NCBI GenBank assembly: GCA_018716485.1
Contig: DVJY01000040.1
Location: forward strand, 1-62,651
Origin: Candidatus Scybalocola faecipullorum
GTDB taxonomy: Bacteria; Bacillota; Clostridia; Lachnospirales; Lachnospiraceae
Length of the DNA: 62,651 nucleotides
Reading direction: 5' to 3'
Positions within the stretch are counted from its first letter, which is position 1; the number at the start of each line of letters is the position of its first letter. The position numbers were made by a program, and so were the translations under genes. This document shows positions 44,074 through 53,812 of this stretch, one piece after another. A model generated the notes under the pieces. The model was not told where the DNA came from. It saw only the letters and a list, made by a program, of their open reading frames with translations, and made no database searches.

Positions 44074-44793
44074 ATGGAGCGGGTTATCGAACTGTTAAAA
44101 AAAGCAAAACAGGGAGATAAAAAGTCAAGAGATATGCTCGTTGAGGAAAATATCGGACTTGTCTGGAGTATTGTCCGGCGCTTCGGGTCAAGAGGCTATG
44201 AATATGATGATTTATTTCAGATCGGCGTTATCGGTCTTATGAAAGCCATTGATTATTTTAACACGGATTATAATGTTAAATTTTCAACCTATGCGGTGCC
44301 GATGATCACCGGGGAAATCCGGCGCTTTTTAAGGGATGACGGTATGGTGAAAGTCAGCCGCCAGATTAAAGACCATGCATATAAAGTACATCAGGCGCGG
44401 GAAAAGCTTTTTTCAAAGCTTGGCCGGGAAGCCAATGTTCAGGAACTGGCTGATGAAACGGGCATAGCCCTTGAGGATGTGATTGTTGCTATGGAGACAA
44501 ATACGGAAGTCGATTCACTGCATAAAGTTATTTATCAGGGGGACAGCAATGATATCTGCCTGATGGACAGGCTTGAGGATCCAAATGACGAGAGCGAGCG
44601 TGTGCTGAATAAAATGCTGGTAGAGAAGCTTCTGGAAGATTTAAAGCCAAGTGAAAGGGATATTATCGTTTTAAGATATTATTGTAATCAGACACAGGCA
44701 CAGATTGCAAAACGTTTGGGCATCTCTCAGGTACAAGTATCGAGAATCGAGAAAAAGATTCTCCATGCCATGCGGGAAAATGCGGTCCGATAA
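44074..44793 (+). CDS. sigF: Forespore sigma factor sigma-F
   Basis: First compartment-specific sigma factor of the forespore. 239 residues with region 2 (EENIGLVWSIVRRFGSRGYE, FSTYAVPMITGEIRRFLRDD), region 3 and a region 4 helix-turn-helix (AQIAKRLGISQVQVSRIEKK). It begins 1 base after the spoIIAB stop. The three-gene spoIIA operon is complete and in the Bacillus order. Confidence 0.97.
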   Translation: MERVIELLKKAKQGDKKSRDMLVEENIGLVWSIVRRFGSRGYEYDDLFQIGVIGLMKAIDYFNTDYNVKFSTYAVPMITGEIRRFLRDDGMVKVSRQIKDHAYKVHQAREKLFSKLGREANVQELADETGIALEDVIVAMETNTEVDSLHKVIYQGDSNDICLMDRLEDPNDESERVLNKMLVEKLLEDLKPSERDIIVLRYYCNQTQAQIAKRLGISQVQVSRIEKKILHAMRENAVR

Positions 44794-44804
44794 AAGGCAT
44801 CAGC

Positions 44805-44833
44805 GTATAAAACCGACAATAGATGCCATAATA
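44805..44833 (+). promoter_or_regulatory. Consensus sigma-G promoter of the spoVA operon
   Basis: GTATA (44805-44809), 17 bases, CATAATA (44827-44833). This agrees with the sigma-G consensus GHATR-N17/18-CATWMTA at every position. It lies between sigF and the 64-residue gene, so forespore transcription of the spoVA operon is expected as in Bacillus. Confidence 0.75.
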
Positions 44834-44890
44834 ATACTACAATGCCGGATTTTTGTGAAACTGGCATAAAAAATAAAATGGAGGAGATAC

Positions 44891-45085
44891 ATGATGGAAA
44901 AAAACAGTCTGTGGAAGATAACGCTTGCGGCGGGAACAATGCTCCTGCTTGTGCTGACTGTGACGCTGCTGTGCATGAAATGTATGGAAAGTTCAGGAAA
45001 ATCGTCATCATTTGACGGGGCTGCGCTTGTCAAAAAAGCGGAGACGATGGTGGAAACCGGCATGAAAAAGGCATGCGGCCGATAA
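44891..45085 (+). CDS. Small 64-residue membrane protein at the head of the spoVA operon
   Basis: One N-terminal membrane helix (ITLAAGTMLLLVLTVTLLCM) followed by a Cys and a short polar tail with KKAETMVETGMKKACG. SD GGAGGAGA lies 5 bases before ATG 44891. It overlaps spoVAA by 13 bases and lies downstream of the sigma-G promoter, so it is probably a forespore inner-membrane protein. I do not recognise a family. A lipoprotein reading is unlikely because Cys lies after, not within, a lipobox context. Confidence 0.7.
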   Translation: MMEKNSLWKITLAAGTMLLLVLTVTLLCMKCMESSGKSSSFDGAALVKKAETMVETGMKKACGR

Positions 45086-45699
45086 TTTATTTTAAAGCAG
45101 ACAGGCACGTGACTGTGACAAGCCCTCAAGTTACGGCCGAAGATCTGGGAGAAGTTTACTGTAAAGATAAAAATATTGAAAAAAAGGCAAAGCAGGCCAC
45201 ACTTTATGTGTTCAGCCAGTCAGACGACGGAAAGCGGCAGAGCGCCTCGGCGCTTTGGGCTATTGCAAAGCTGGAAAAAGCGCTTGGTATAGAGGCGGAT
45301 ATACGCAATGTGGGCGAAACGGAGTTTGTAATGAGCCTGACATTTCAAAAGAAAAAGGACCGGATGAAAATCGGAAAAATCATCGGTGTGGCCGCAGTGA
45401 CTTTTGTCGGCAGTATTTTTGCGATTATGACATATAACGAAGATGTATCTGTGCTTCAGGTGTTTGAAAAAATTTCGGAAGCGGCAGGTCAAGGCAGCGG
45501 CGGCGTGCGTATTCTGGCCTGCGGATATGCGGCCGGCATTGCGGCCGGAATTATCCTTTTTTTTAATCATTTCGGCAAGAAGAAATTAACAAGGGATCCC
45601 ACACCTATGGAGGTGGAAATGGATAAATATGAGCAGGATGTGGATGATACACTTATAAAAAAAGAGAGCAGGGAAGGGAGCAGCTTTGAACATTCTTGA
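45073..45699 (+). CDS. spoVAA: Stage V sporulation protein AA
   Basis: Forespore membrane protein of the channel system that moves dipicolinic acid. The 208 residues start MRPIIYFKADRHVTVTSPQV, a soluble N-terminal domain, followed by two hydrophobic segments (IGVAAVTFVGSIFAIMTY and ILACGYAAGIAAGIILFF) and a charged tail. Overlaps the preceding small gene and the following spoVAB, so translation is coupled. Confidence 0.88.
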   Translation: MRPIIYFKADRHVTVTSPQVTAEDLGEVYCKDKNIEKKAKQATLYVFSQSDDGKRQSASALWAIAKLEKALGIEADIRNVGETEFVMSLTFQKKKDRMKIGKIIGVAAVTFVGSIFAIMTYNEDVSVLQVFEKISEAAGQGSGGVRILACGYAAGIAAGIILFFNHFGKKKLTRDPTPMEVEMDKYEQDVDDTLIKKESREGSSFEHS

Positions 45700-46129
45700 A
45701 ATAGGAGGGCTTGCAGTCATCGGACTTGCCTGCGGCGCACTGGTTGCCGCCGGAATGTTTACATTTATTACAATGCTGGGTATTGTAACACGGCTGGCGC
45801 AGATTACAAAAACAGCCCGGTATATTTTGCATTATGAATCATGGATCTGCGCCGGCGCAGTGCTCGGAAACCTGCTGTGGATGGCTGTGACAATGATGGA
45901 AGATTTTGAAAATTGGGGCATTATACAGCCGGTGTGGATGGTCTGTCTTTTTGTGTTCGGCGGTCTGGCCGGCGCGTTTACAGGATGTCTGATCGGAGCT
46001 ATTGCAGAAATTTTAAATGCATTTCCGATTATGTTCCGAAGAATCCGCTTTAGAGAGGGTACGGCGTGGGTGATCGCGGCGCTGGCGGCAGGAAAGTTTG
46101 CGGGTGTTTTGATTCAATTTCTCAAATAG
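45686..46129 (+). CDS. spoVAB: Stage V sporulation protein AB
   Basis: 147-residue polytopic membrane protein with four hydrophobic segments, matching SpoVAB in size and in its place after spoVAA. GLACGALVAAGMFTFITMLG and FGGLAGAFTGCLIGAIAEI are typical. Overlaps spoVAA by 14 bases. Its precise part in dipicolinic acid handling is not known. Confidence 0.87.
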   Translation: MNILEIGGLAVIGLACGALVAAGMFTFITMLGIVTRLAQITKTARYILHYESWICAGAVLGNLLWMAVTMMEDFENWGIIQPVWMVCLFVFGGLAGAFTGCLIGAIAEILNAFPIMFRRIRFREGTAWVIAALAAGKFAGVLIQFLK

Positions 46130-46158
46130 ACAGCACAGAATGAAGAAAAGAGGATTTT

Positions 46159-46623
46159 ATGGAAGAAAAGAAGAAAAATGCACAGAAAGCATATCAGGCA
46201 TATGTGGATCAGGTGACGCCAAAACACAGCTGTCTGAAAAATTCACTGTATGCTTTTATTTCCGGAGGGCTGATCTGTGCGACTGGACAAGGTTTGCTGA
46301 ATTTCTTTGAGTATATGGGCGTGCCCCATGATATTGCGTCCAACTATATGACCCTGCTGCTGATTTTAACCAGCGTCATTTTAACCGGCTTTAATCTGAC
46401 GACGCCCATCGCCAAATTTGCCGGCGCAGGCTTTCTGGTGCCGATCACAGGTTTTGCTAATTCAGTGACGGCTTGTGCCATCGAATATAAAAAAGAGGGA
46501 CAAGTGTTTGGCGTCGGCAGCAAGATTTTTACGATCGCAGGACCGGTCATCTTATACGGCATTGTGACATCAGCGTTTTTTGGCACAATCTTTTATCTTT
46601 TGCTGCTGACAGGCTGGGTATAA
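46159..46623 (+). CDS. spoVAC: Stage V sporulation protein AC
   Basis: 154-residue membrane protein; SpoVAC homologues act as a mechanosensitive channel in spore germination and are among the conserved spoVA members. Landmarks are AFISGGLICATGQGLLNFF, LTTPIAKFAGAGFLVPITGF and KIFTIAGPVILYGIVTS. The ATG at 46159 follows AGAGG. Sits between spoVAB and spoVAD. Confidence 0.95.
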   Translation: MEEKKKNAQKAYQAYVDQVTPKHSCLKNSLYAFISGGLICATGQGLLNFFEYMGVPHDIASNYMTLLLILTSVILTGFNLTTPIAKFAGAGFLVPITGFANSVTACAIEYKKEGQVFGVGSKIFTIAGPVILYGIVTSAFFGTIFYLLLLTGWV

Positions 46624-46650
46624 CGACAAAATGACGGAAGGGAAAGGGCT

Positions 46651-47679
46651 ATGAAGCAACAACGGATTGGAAAAAGGACGATACGTTTCCGGTGTCCGCC
46701 ATCGATTCTGGCTTGGTCGGGCATTGTCGGACAAAAAGAAGGAGAAGGACCCCTTGGAAGCTGTTTTGACAGGGTCGGGCAGGATGCCATGTTTGGCGAA
46801 AAGACATGGGAAGCTGCAGAGAGCGCTATGCAGAAAGAGGCCATTGAGACTGCATTGAAAAAAGGGAATATCCGCAAAGAAGATATCGATTGTATTTTTG
46901 CGGGGGATTTGCTAGGCCAGCTTATTGCCACCTCATTCGGGCTGGCAGACTTTAGCATACCGCTGTTTGGTGTATACGGCGCCTGTTCAACGATGGGAGA
47001 GAGCATGGGGCTGGCGGCGATGGCTGTGGACGGCGGATATGCGCAAAAAGCGGCAGCAGTCACGTCAAGTCATTTTGCAAGCGCTGAGAAAACCTTTCGT
47101 TTTCCATTAGATTACGGTAATCAGCGGCCCCTGTCGGCAACTTGGACAGTGACAGGCAGCGGTGCGGTCATTATCGGGGAGTATCATCCCAGCGGACAGC
47201 GGCAAGTCAGGATTACTGCGATGACTGCCGGGCGTATTGTAGATTACGGCATCAAAGATTCTATGAATATGGGCGCGTGTATGGCGCCGGCGGCAGCAGA
47301 TACACTGACAGCTTATTTGAATGACACCGGGGAAGATGCCGAAAGTTTTGACAAGATTATTACCGGAGATTTGGGGTATATCGGTCAGAAAATATTGATT
47401 GATCTGATGAGAAAGAAGAATATAGATATTTCTCTTCAGCATACGGACTGCGGGATAGAAATTTATGACAAAGAGACACAAGATACTCATGCCGGCGGCA
47501 GCGGATGTGGCTGCAGCGCAGTAACGCTGACGTCATGGATTTTGCCGCGGATGCTTTCGGGAGAATGGCGGCGGGTATTTTTCATGCCTACAGGCGCGCT
47601 TCTTTCACCGATCAGCTTTAATGAAGGTCAGAGTGTGCCGGGCATTGCTCACGGCATTGTCCTTGAGGCTGGTGTATGA
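46651..47679 (+). CDS. spoVAD: Stage V sporulation protein AD
   Basis: 342-residue thiolase-fold protein that binds dipicolinic acid at the forespore membrane. Landmarks are GSCFDRVGQDAMFGEKTWE, FGVYGACSTMGESMGLAA and AGGSGCGCSAVTLTSWILP. The stop is followed by a strong terminator; no spoVAE or spoVAF is present. Confidence 0.95.
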   Translation: MKQQRIGKRTIRFRCPPSILAWSGIVGQKEGEGPLGSCFDRVGQDAMFGEKTWEAAESAMQKEAIETALKKGNIRKEDIDCIFAGDLLGQLIATSFGLADFSIPLFGVYGACSTMGESMGLAAMAVDGGYAQKAAAVTSSHFASAEKTFRFPLDYGNQRPLSATWTVTGSGAVIIGEYHPSGQRQVRITAMTAGRIVDYGIKDSMNMGACMAPAAADTLTAYLNDTGEDAESFDKIITGDLGYIGQKILIDLMRKKNIDISLQHTDCGIEIYDKETQDTHAGGSGCGCSAVTLTSWILPRMLSGEWRRVFFMPTGALLSPISFNEGQSVPGIAHGIVLEAGV

Positions 47680-47714
47680 ACATAAGAGGTATTTAAAAAA
47701 ATACGAAACATGCC

Positions 47715-47754
47715 AAAGAGCTGTCCTGAATGCCGTTTTCAGGACAGCTCTTTT
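47715..47754. terminator. Bidirectional terminator between spoVAD and gltD
   Basis: A 16-bp perfect stem, 47715-47730 with 47738-47753, flanked by A and T tracts. Confidence 0.95.
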
Positions 47755-47756
47755 AC

Positions 47757-49241
47757 TTATTCCATATTTGTATAACCCATTAAATATTCATCCACTTCTT
47801 TGGCGCATGCTCTTCCTTCAGCAATAGCCCACACGACGAGAGACTGGCCGCGGTGCATATCACCGGCAGTAAAAACTTTTTCAACATTTGTTTTATAGCT
47901 GCCCGGCTCGGAAGCTGCCGTATGGCGGGATGCCAGTTCAAGATTAAATGCCTGAGCAATATCATCGGTACATCCTGTAAAACCTGCGGCGATCAATAAT
48001 AAATCACATTCAAGAAATGCTTCGCTGCCTTCGATTTCTTCAGGGCTTCCGTGTTCAAATGAAAGACGAACTGTTTTTAAGCCGGCCAGACGGCCTTCAT
48101 CATCGCGGACAAGTTCTTTAACTGTTGTCTGATAGATGCGCGGGTCATGGCCGAAAACAGCAATCGCTTCTTCCTGACCGTAGTCGGTTTTGCATACTTT
48201 CGGCCACTCCGGCCATGGATTGGATGCTGCGCGTGTATCCGGAAGTTTTGGCATCATCTCCAGCTGTACGACGGATTTGGCGCCGTGGCGGATACATGTG
48301 CCCACACAGTCGTTGCCGGTGTCGCCGCCGCCGACGATAACGACATGCTTATCTTTTGCGCTGATAAATTCGCAGTCCAGCGCGTCGGTATCGACACCTG
48401 TATCATAAAGCACCTGCTTTGTAGCGGCGCTTAAAAAGTCTACGGCAAAATATACGCCGCTGCCTTCACGGTTTTCGGCAGCCAGATCCCGGGGACGGCC
48501 CGAGCCGCAGCATAATATGACCGCATCATAAGCGTCAAGCAGCTGCTTGGCGGAGATGCTTTCGCCAACCTGCGTATTTGTGATAAAAGTGACACCCTCT
48601 TCGGTCATAAGCTGAATTCTTCTGCGGACGATGCGTTTGTCAAGCTTCATGTTCGGGATGCCGTACATTAAAAGGCCGCCGGGGCGATTGGCCTTTTCAA
48701 AAACGGTGACTTTATGGCCGCGGTGATTTAACTGATCGGCTACGGCAAGGCCGGAAGGGCCGCTGCCGACGACAGCGACTTTTTTTCCGGTACATACATT
48801 TGGTTTGCGCGGTTTCATATAATTTTCTTTAAAAGCAGTTTCTATAATAAACAGTTCATTGTCATGAACCGTTACAGAATCGCCGTTCATGCCGCATATA
48901 CATGCTTTTTCACAGAGTGCCGGGCATACACGGCCTGTAAATTCCGGAAAATTATTTGTCTTTAACAGCCTTGACAGGGCATGGTCGTCATTTCCGTGAT
49001 AAATAGCGTCATTCCATTCCGGGATGAGATTATGCAGCGGACATCCGGTAACCATACCTTTCAGCTGCAGCGCAGACTGACAGAACGGTACGCCGCAGTT
49101 CATACAGCGGGCGCCCTGTCTGCGCCGTTCATCCGCGGCCAGAGGCGGATGAAACTCATTAAAATTATTTATACGATCCAAAGGAGATACGGATAGGTTT
49201 TCAGTCCTTTGATAGTCTAAAAAACCGGTAGCTTTTCCCAT
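47757..49241 (-). CDS. gltD: Glutamate synthase small subunit
   Basis: FAD and iron-sulfur subunit that passes electrons from NADPH to GltB. 494 residues: N-terminal Cys clusters ([36 protein letters not shown]), the FAD site [16 protein letters not shown], and the NADPH site [16 protein letters not shown]. It lies 15 bases downstream of gltB on the same strand and ends the operon. Confidence 0.96.
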   Translation of the reverse strand: MGKATGFLDYQRTENLSVSPLDRINNFNEFHPPLAADERRRQGARCMNCGVPFCQSALQLKGMVTGCPLHNLIPEWNDAIYHGNDDHALSRLLKTNNFPEFTGRVCPALCEKACICGMNGDSVTVHDNELFIIETAFKENYMKPRKPNVCTGKKVAVVGSGPSGLAVADQLNHRGHKVTVFEKANRPGGLLMYGIPNMKLDKRIVRRRIQLMTEEGVTFITNTQVGESISAKQLLDAYDAVILCCGSGRPRDLAAENREGSGVYFAVDFLSAATKQVLYDTGVDTDALDCEFISAKDKHVVIVGGGDTGNDCVGTCIRHGAKSVVQLEMMPKLPDTRAASNPWPEWPKVCKTDYGQEEAIAVFGHDPRIYQTTVKELVRDDEGRLAGLKTVRLSFEHGSPEEIEGSEAFLECDLLLIAAGFTGCTDDIAQAFNLELASRHTAASEPGSYKTNVEKVFTAGDMHRGQSLVVWAIAEGRACAKEVDEYLMGYTNME

Positions 49242-49256
49242 GATTTTTAACCTCCG

Positions 49257-52200
49257 TTATAATTTCTGAATTTCAAAAAATGCTTCCAGTGAGGCTTCGT
49301 CGTGACTCAGACCTTTTTCTTCGTAGCGGCTGATGGCACCGAGCATGCGCTGGTAATCATTTGGAACAATCTTCTTAAAATAAGGCAGGTAGTCGTTAAA
49401 TGAAGTGAGGATTCTGCCGGCAAGGTCTGAGCCGGTAGCTTTGGCATAATCTTTGAGAATGCTTTTTAATTCGGCAATATCATGTTTTTCAGTCACTTCG
49501 TTCATTGTTACCATTTCTTTATTTAAACGGCGGTAAAGGGAGTGATGCATATCAAGTACATAGGCAATGCCTCCGCTCATACCTGCGGCAAAGTTTTTGC
49601 CGGTTTCCCCTAAAATGACTGCGCGTCCGCCGGTCATGTATTCAAGACCGTGATCACCGCAGCCTTCAGCCACAGCGGTAGCGCCGGAATTTCTGACGCA
49701 GAAGCGTTCTCCTGCGATGCCGCATACATAAGCTTTTCCGGAGGTAGCGCCGTAAAGAGCCACATTGCCGACAATGATGTTTTCTTCCGCTTTAAAGCGG
49801 CTTCCTTTCGGCGGATAAATAATTAATTTGCCGCCGGAAAGTCCTTTGCCGAAATAGTCATTGGCATCGCCTTCCAAAGTCAGTGTCAGGCCTTTTGGAA
49901 TGAATGCGCCGAAAGACTGACCGCCGCCGCCGGTGCAGTGTACAGTATAAGTGTCATCTTCCAGTGTGTTTTTATACTGCCGTGTAATTTCAGAACCGAG
50001 AATGGTGCCGACAGTTCTGTTTGTAGAGCAGACTTCAATATTTTCTGTATGAGGCTTTCCTGATTTTAAAGCCCGTTTAAAGCGAGGGAGCAGCAGCGCT
50101 TCGTCAACCGTCTTTTCCAGCTGGAAATTGTAAATATCTTCCGGTTTAAAGTGGATATCTTCATTGTGTGCATACACAGGGCTGATAATGCGGTGCATAT
50201 CCACTGTCTGAGCACGTTTGGTCGCCTGATGATCTTTAACTTTAAGCAGATCTGTGCGGCCGACCATATCTTCGAGTTTGCGGATACCGAGCATAGCCAT
50301 GATTTCACGGACTTCCTCGGCGATAAACATCATAAAGTTCATGACATACTCCGGTTTACCTTTAAAGCGTTTGCGCAGGCATTCGTTCTGAGTGGCGATG
50401 CCGACAGGACATGTATCAAGATTACATACGCGCATCATCATACAGCCCATGGTTACAAGGGGAGCTGTGGCAAATCCGAATTCTTCGGCGCCCAGCAAAG
50501 CGGCGATGGCCACGTCGCGGCCGCTCATCAGCTTGCCGTCTGTCTCAAGAACGACACGGCTGCGCAGACCGTTTTGAATCAGCGTCTGATGGGTTTCGGC
50601 AAGGCCAAGTTCCCAAGGCAGACCGGCATGGTGGATCGAACTTTGAGGCGCTGCACCTGTACCGCCGTCGTAACCGGAGATTAAAACGACTTGCGCGCCG
50701 GCTTTGGCAACACCGGCAGCGACAGTTCCCACACCGGCTTCAGAGACAAGCTTGACCGAAATACGGGCCTGACGGTTGGCATTTTTTAAATCATAGATCA
50801 GCTGTGCCAAATCCTCGATGGAATAAATATCATGGTGAGGCGGCGGGGAAATTAATGCAACGCCCGGGGTGGAGTAACGTGTTTTTGCAATCCACGGATA
50901 AACTTTTTTGCCCGGAAGATGTCCGCCTTCGCCCGGTTTTGCACCCTGAGCCAGTTTGATCTGTATTTCTTTGGCACTGACAAGATATTCGCTTGTGACG
51001 CCGAAACGTCCTGAAGCGACCTGTTTAATGGCGCTGTTTTTCTCGGTGCCCAGCCGCTCAGGTTTTTCGCCGCCTTCACCGGAGTTGGATTTGCCGCCCA
51101 GCCGGTTCATCGCAATGGCCATACATTCATGAGCCTCTTCGGAAATGGAGCCGTAGGACATGGCGCCGGTTTTAAAACGTTTGACAATTTCGGAAGCCGG
51201 TTCAACTTCTTCAATCGGAATGCCGCCGTCTTCAGGCACGTTAAAGGTGAGCAGACCGCGAAGGGTATGCGGCCTATTTTCATCGTCCACCATTGCTGTA
51301 TATTCTTTAAAACGGGAATAGTCGCCGTTTTGTGTCGCCTGCTGAAGGGCGATGATTGTTGCCGGATTATATAAATGATCTTCCTTATCATTGCCGCTTC
51401 TTAAACGATGGAAGCCGGTACTGTCTAAAGTGGTATCAACGCCAAGACCCATTGGATCAAAAGCGTGGTCGTGGCGATAAGTCACACTTTCCGCGATTTC
51501 ATCAAGACCGATGCCGCCTACACGGCTGACAGTATTTGTAAAATATTTATCGATCACTTCCTGCCTGATGCCGACAGCTTCAAAAATCTGCGCCGACTGG
51601 TAAGATTGAAGTGTGGAAATGCCCATTTTGGCGGCAATTTTAACGATGCCGTGAATAATAGCATTGTTATAGTCTTTAATTGCCGTATGATAATCTTTAT
51701 CCAGCATATTTTTGTCGATCAATTCCGAGATGCATTCATGGGCAAGATACGGATTGACTGCCCGCGCGCCGTAGCCTAAAAGAGCGGCAAACTGATGAAC
51801 ATCTCTCGGTTCGGCACTTTCAAGAATAATAGAAACGGCTGTACGTTTCTTTGTACGGATCAAATGCTGCTCCATCGCCGATACAGCAAGCAGTGAAGGA
51901 ATAGCCACATGGTTTTCGTCAACGCCCCGGTCGGAGAGGATAATGATATTGGCGCCTTTTGTATATGCGCGGTCGACACGGATAAAGAGCTGGTCGAGGG
52001 CGCGCTCCAGCGATGTGTTTTTAAAGTAAAGCAAAGAAACGACAGTGCTTTTAAAGCCCGGCTGGTCTAAAGCTTTGATTTTCAGTAAATCAACGCCGGT
52101 TAAAATCGGATTGGCGACCTCCAGCACTGTACAGTTTTCGCTTTTTTCTTCAAGAAGATTACCGTCAGAGCCGATATAAACCGTTGTGTCTGTGACGATT

Positions 52201-53783
52201 TCCTCACGGAGTGAGTCAATCGGCGGATTGGTGACTTGAGCAAACAGCTGTTTAAAATAATTAAACAGCGGCTGATGCTTTTCTGAAAGTACGGCCAGAG
52301 GAATGTCTGTGCCCATGGAAGCCGTCGCTTCTGTGCCGTTTTGAGCCATTGGAAGAATGCTGTTTTTGACATCCTCATAGGTATAACCGAAAGCTTTATA
52401 CAAACGGTCACGGTCTTCCTGAGAATGGGTTTCGATTTTTTTATTCGGCACCGGAAGCTGACTTAATGAAAGCAAGTTGCGGTCCAGCCATTCTCCGTAA
52501 GGTTTTCTTGTGGCATAGTCGTGTTTGCATTCTTCGTCGGAAATTAATTTTTTCTTTACTGTGTCGACGAGAAGAATTTTGCCCGGAAGAAGTCTGGATT
52601 TTTTCACAACGTGTTCGGCAGGTATGTCAAGGACGCCCACTTCCGAAGAAAGGATGAGATGGTTATCATCTGTAATATAATATCTGGATGGACGAAGACC
52701 GTTGCGGTCAAGCACAGCGCCCATCAAATCGCCGTCAGAGAATAAAATGGCGGCAGGGCCATCCCAAGGCTCCATCATTGTAGAGTAATAGTGATAAAAA
52801 TCTTTTTTGTCACGATCCATATAAGGATCATGTTTCCAAGGTTCCGGAATAGTGACCATGACAGCAAGCGGCAGATCCATGCCGTTCATATAAAGAAATT
52901 CCAGTGTGTTGTCAAGCATGGCAGAGTCAGACCCGGAAGTATTGATGACCGGAAGCACTTTATCGATGTCATTGGCAAGAACATTGGAAGACATGGTTTC
53001 TTCACGGGCAAGCATACGGTCCACATTGCCGCGGATGGTATTGATTTCACCGTTGTGGAGAATGAAACGGTTCGGATGGGCGCGCTCCCAGCTTGGATTT
53101 GTATTTGTAGAGAAACGGGAATGAACCATAGCAATCGCTGTTTTGTAGTCAGTATCCTGAAGATCTTCATAGAAAGCTCTCAGCTGATTGACAAGAAACA
53201 TACCCTTGTAAACGATTGTTCTGGAAGAGAGAGATACAACATACGTATTGTCGCAGCTCTGCTCAAATTCACGGCGGACAATATAAAGGCGGCGGTCAAA
53301 ATCAATGCCTTTGGCGCAGTCATGGGGACGCTCGATAAAACACTGCAGGATGTAAGGCATGCATTCTTTGGCCCGTTCTCCGAGAATTTCCGGATGTACC
53401 GGCACAGTACGCCATCCGAGATGCTTGAGACCTTCTTTATTGGCGATGATTTCAAACATTTTCATGGCAAAAGTTCTTTTCAGGCGGTCCTGAGGAAAGA
53501 AAAACATGCCGATGCCGTAGTCTCTTGGGCCTTCAAGATGAATCTGGCACTGGGCAGCTGCCTTCTTGAAGAAGTCATGAGAAATTTGGGTCAGAATACC
53601 GACGCCGTCGCCGACTTTGCCGCTGGCATCTTTTCCGGCGCGGTGTTCCAGCTTTTCGACAATCTGCAGTGCTTCGTCAAGAACTTTATAATCAGGGATG
53701 CCGTCGATGCTGACAACAGCACCGATACCGCAGGCATCATGTTCAAAGTTTTGCTCGTAGAGCGTTTGGTTTATATTTGACAT
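49257..53783 (-). CDS. gltB: Glutamate synthase large subunit
   Basis: Makes two glutamates from 2-oxoglutarate and glutamine. 1508 residues: an N-terminal glutaminase whose catalytic Cys is residue 18 after a short pro-peptide (HDACGIGAVVS), a central linker domain, the FMN/3Fe-4S synthase domain (GGKSNSGEGGE, CNLDTCPVGIATQ), and a C-terminal GXGXG domain (GGGGQSFGAFI, LSGGKLIIYPP). Sits between asnB and gltD, so this unit joins glutamine, asparagine and glutamate metabolism. Confidence 0.97.
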   Translation of the reverse strand: MSNINQTLYEQNFEHDACGIGAVVSIDGIPDYKVLDEALQIVEKLEHRAGKDASGKVGDGVGILTQISHDFFKKAAAQCQIHLEGPRDYGIGMFFFPQDRLKRTFAMKMFEIIANKEGLKHLGWRTVPVHPEILGERAKECMPYILQCFIERPHDCAKGIDFDRRLYIVRREFEQSCDNTYVVSLSSRTIVYKGMFLVNQLRAFYEDLQDTDYKTAIAMVHSRFSTNTNPSWERAHPNRFILHNGEINTIRGNVDRMLAREETMSSNVLANDIDKVLPVINTSGSDSAMLDNTLEFLYMNGMDLPLAVMVTIPEPWKHDPYMDRDKKDFYHYYSTMMEPWDGPAAILFSDGDLMGAVLDRNGLRPSRYYITDDNHLILSSEVGVLDIPAEHVVKKSRLLPGKILLVDTVKKKLISDEECKHDYATRKPYGEWLDRNLLSLSQLPVPNKKIETHSQEDRDRLYKAFGYTYEDVKNSILPMAQNGTEATASMGTDIPLAVLSEKHQPLFNYFKQLFAQVTNPPIDSLREEIVTDTTVYIGSDGNLLEEKSENCTVLEVANPILTGVDLLKIKALDQPGFKSTVVSLLYFKNTSLERALDQLFIRVDRAYTKGANIIILSDRGVDENHVAIPSLLAVSAMEQHLIRTKKRTAVSIILESAEPRDVHQFAALLGYGARAVNPYLAHECISELIDKNMLDKDYHTAIKDYNNAIIHGIVKIAAKMGISTLQSYQSAQIFEAVGIRQEVIDKYFTNTVSRVGGIGLDEIAESVTYRHDHAFDPMGLGVDTTLDSTGFHRLRSGNDKEDHLYNPATIIALQQATQNGDYSRFKEYTAMVDDENRPHTLRGLLTFNVPEDGGIPIEEVEPASEIVKRFKTGAMSYGSISEEAHECMAIAMNRLGGKSNSGEGGEKPERLGTEKNSAIKQVASGRFGVTSEYLVSAKEIQIKLAQGAKPGEGGHLPGKKVYPWIAKTRYSTPGVALISPPPHHDIYSIEDLAQLIYDLKNANRQARISVKLVSEAGVGTVAAGVAKAGAQVVLISGYDGGTGAAPQSSIHHAGLPWELGLAETHQTLIQNGLRSRVVLETDGKLMSGRDVAIAALLGAEEFGFATAPLVTMGCMMMRVCNLDTCPVGIATQNECLRKRFKGKPEYVMNFMMFIAEEVREIMAMLGIRKLEDMVGRTDLLKVKDHQATKRAQTVDMHRIISPVYAHNEDIHFKPEDIYNFQLEKTVDEALLLPRFKRALKSGKPHTENIEVCSTNRTVGTILGSEITRQYKNTLEDDTYTVHCTGGGGQSFGAFIPKGLTLTLEGDANDYFGKGLSGGKLIIYPPKGSRFKAEENIIVGNVALYGATSGKAYVCGIAGERFCVRNSGATAVAEGCGDHGLEYMTGGRAVILGETGKNFAAGMSGGIAYVLDMHHSLYRRLNKEMVTMNEVTEKHDIAELKSILKDYAKATGSDLAGRILTSFNDYLPYFKKIVPNDYQRMLGAISRYEEKGLSHDEASLEAFFEIQKL

Positions 53784-53812
53784 AGATTGTAATCCTTTCT
53801 GTGAAAATGATT

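Noticed and set aside
52791-53780. 329-codon open frame on the plus strand opposite gltB
   Set aside because: It is antisense to an unmistakable GltB N-terminus and has no family features; the frame is a shadow of coding sequence.
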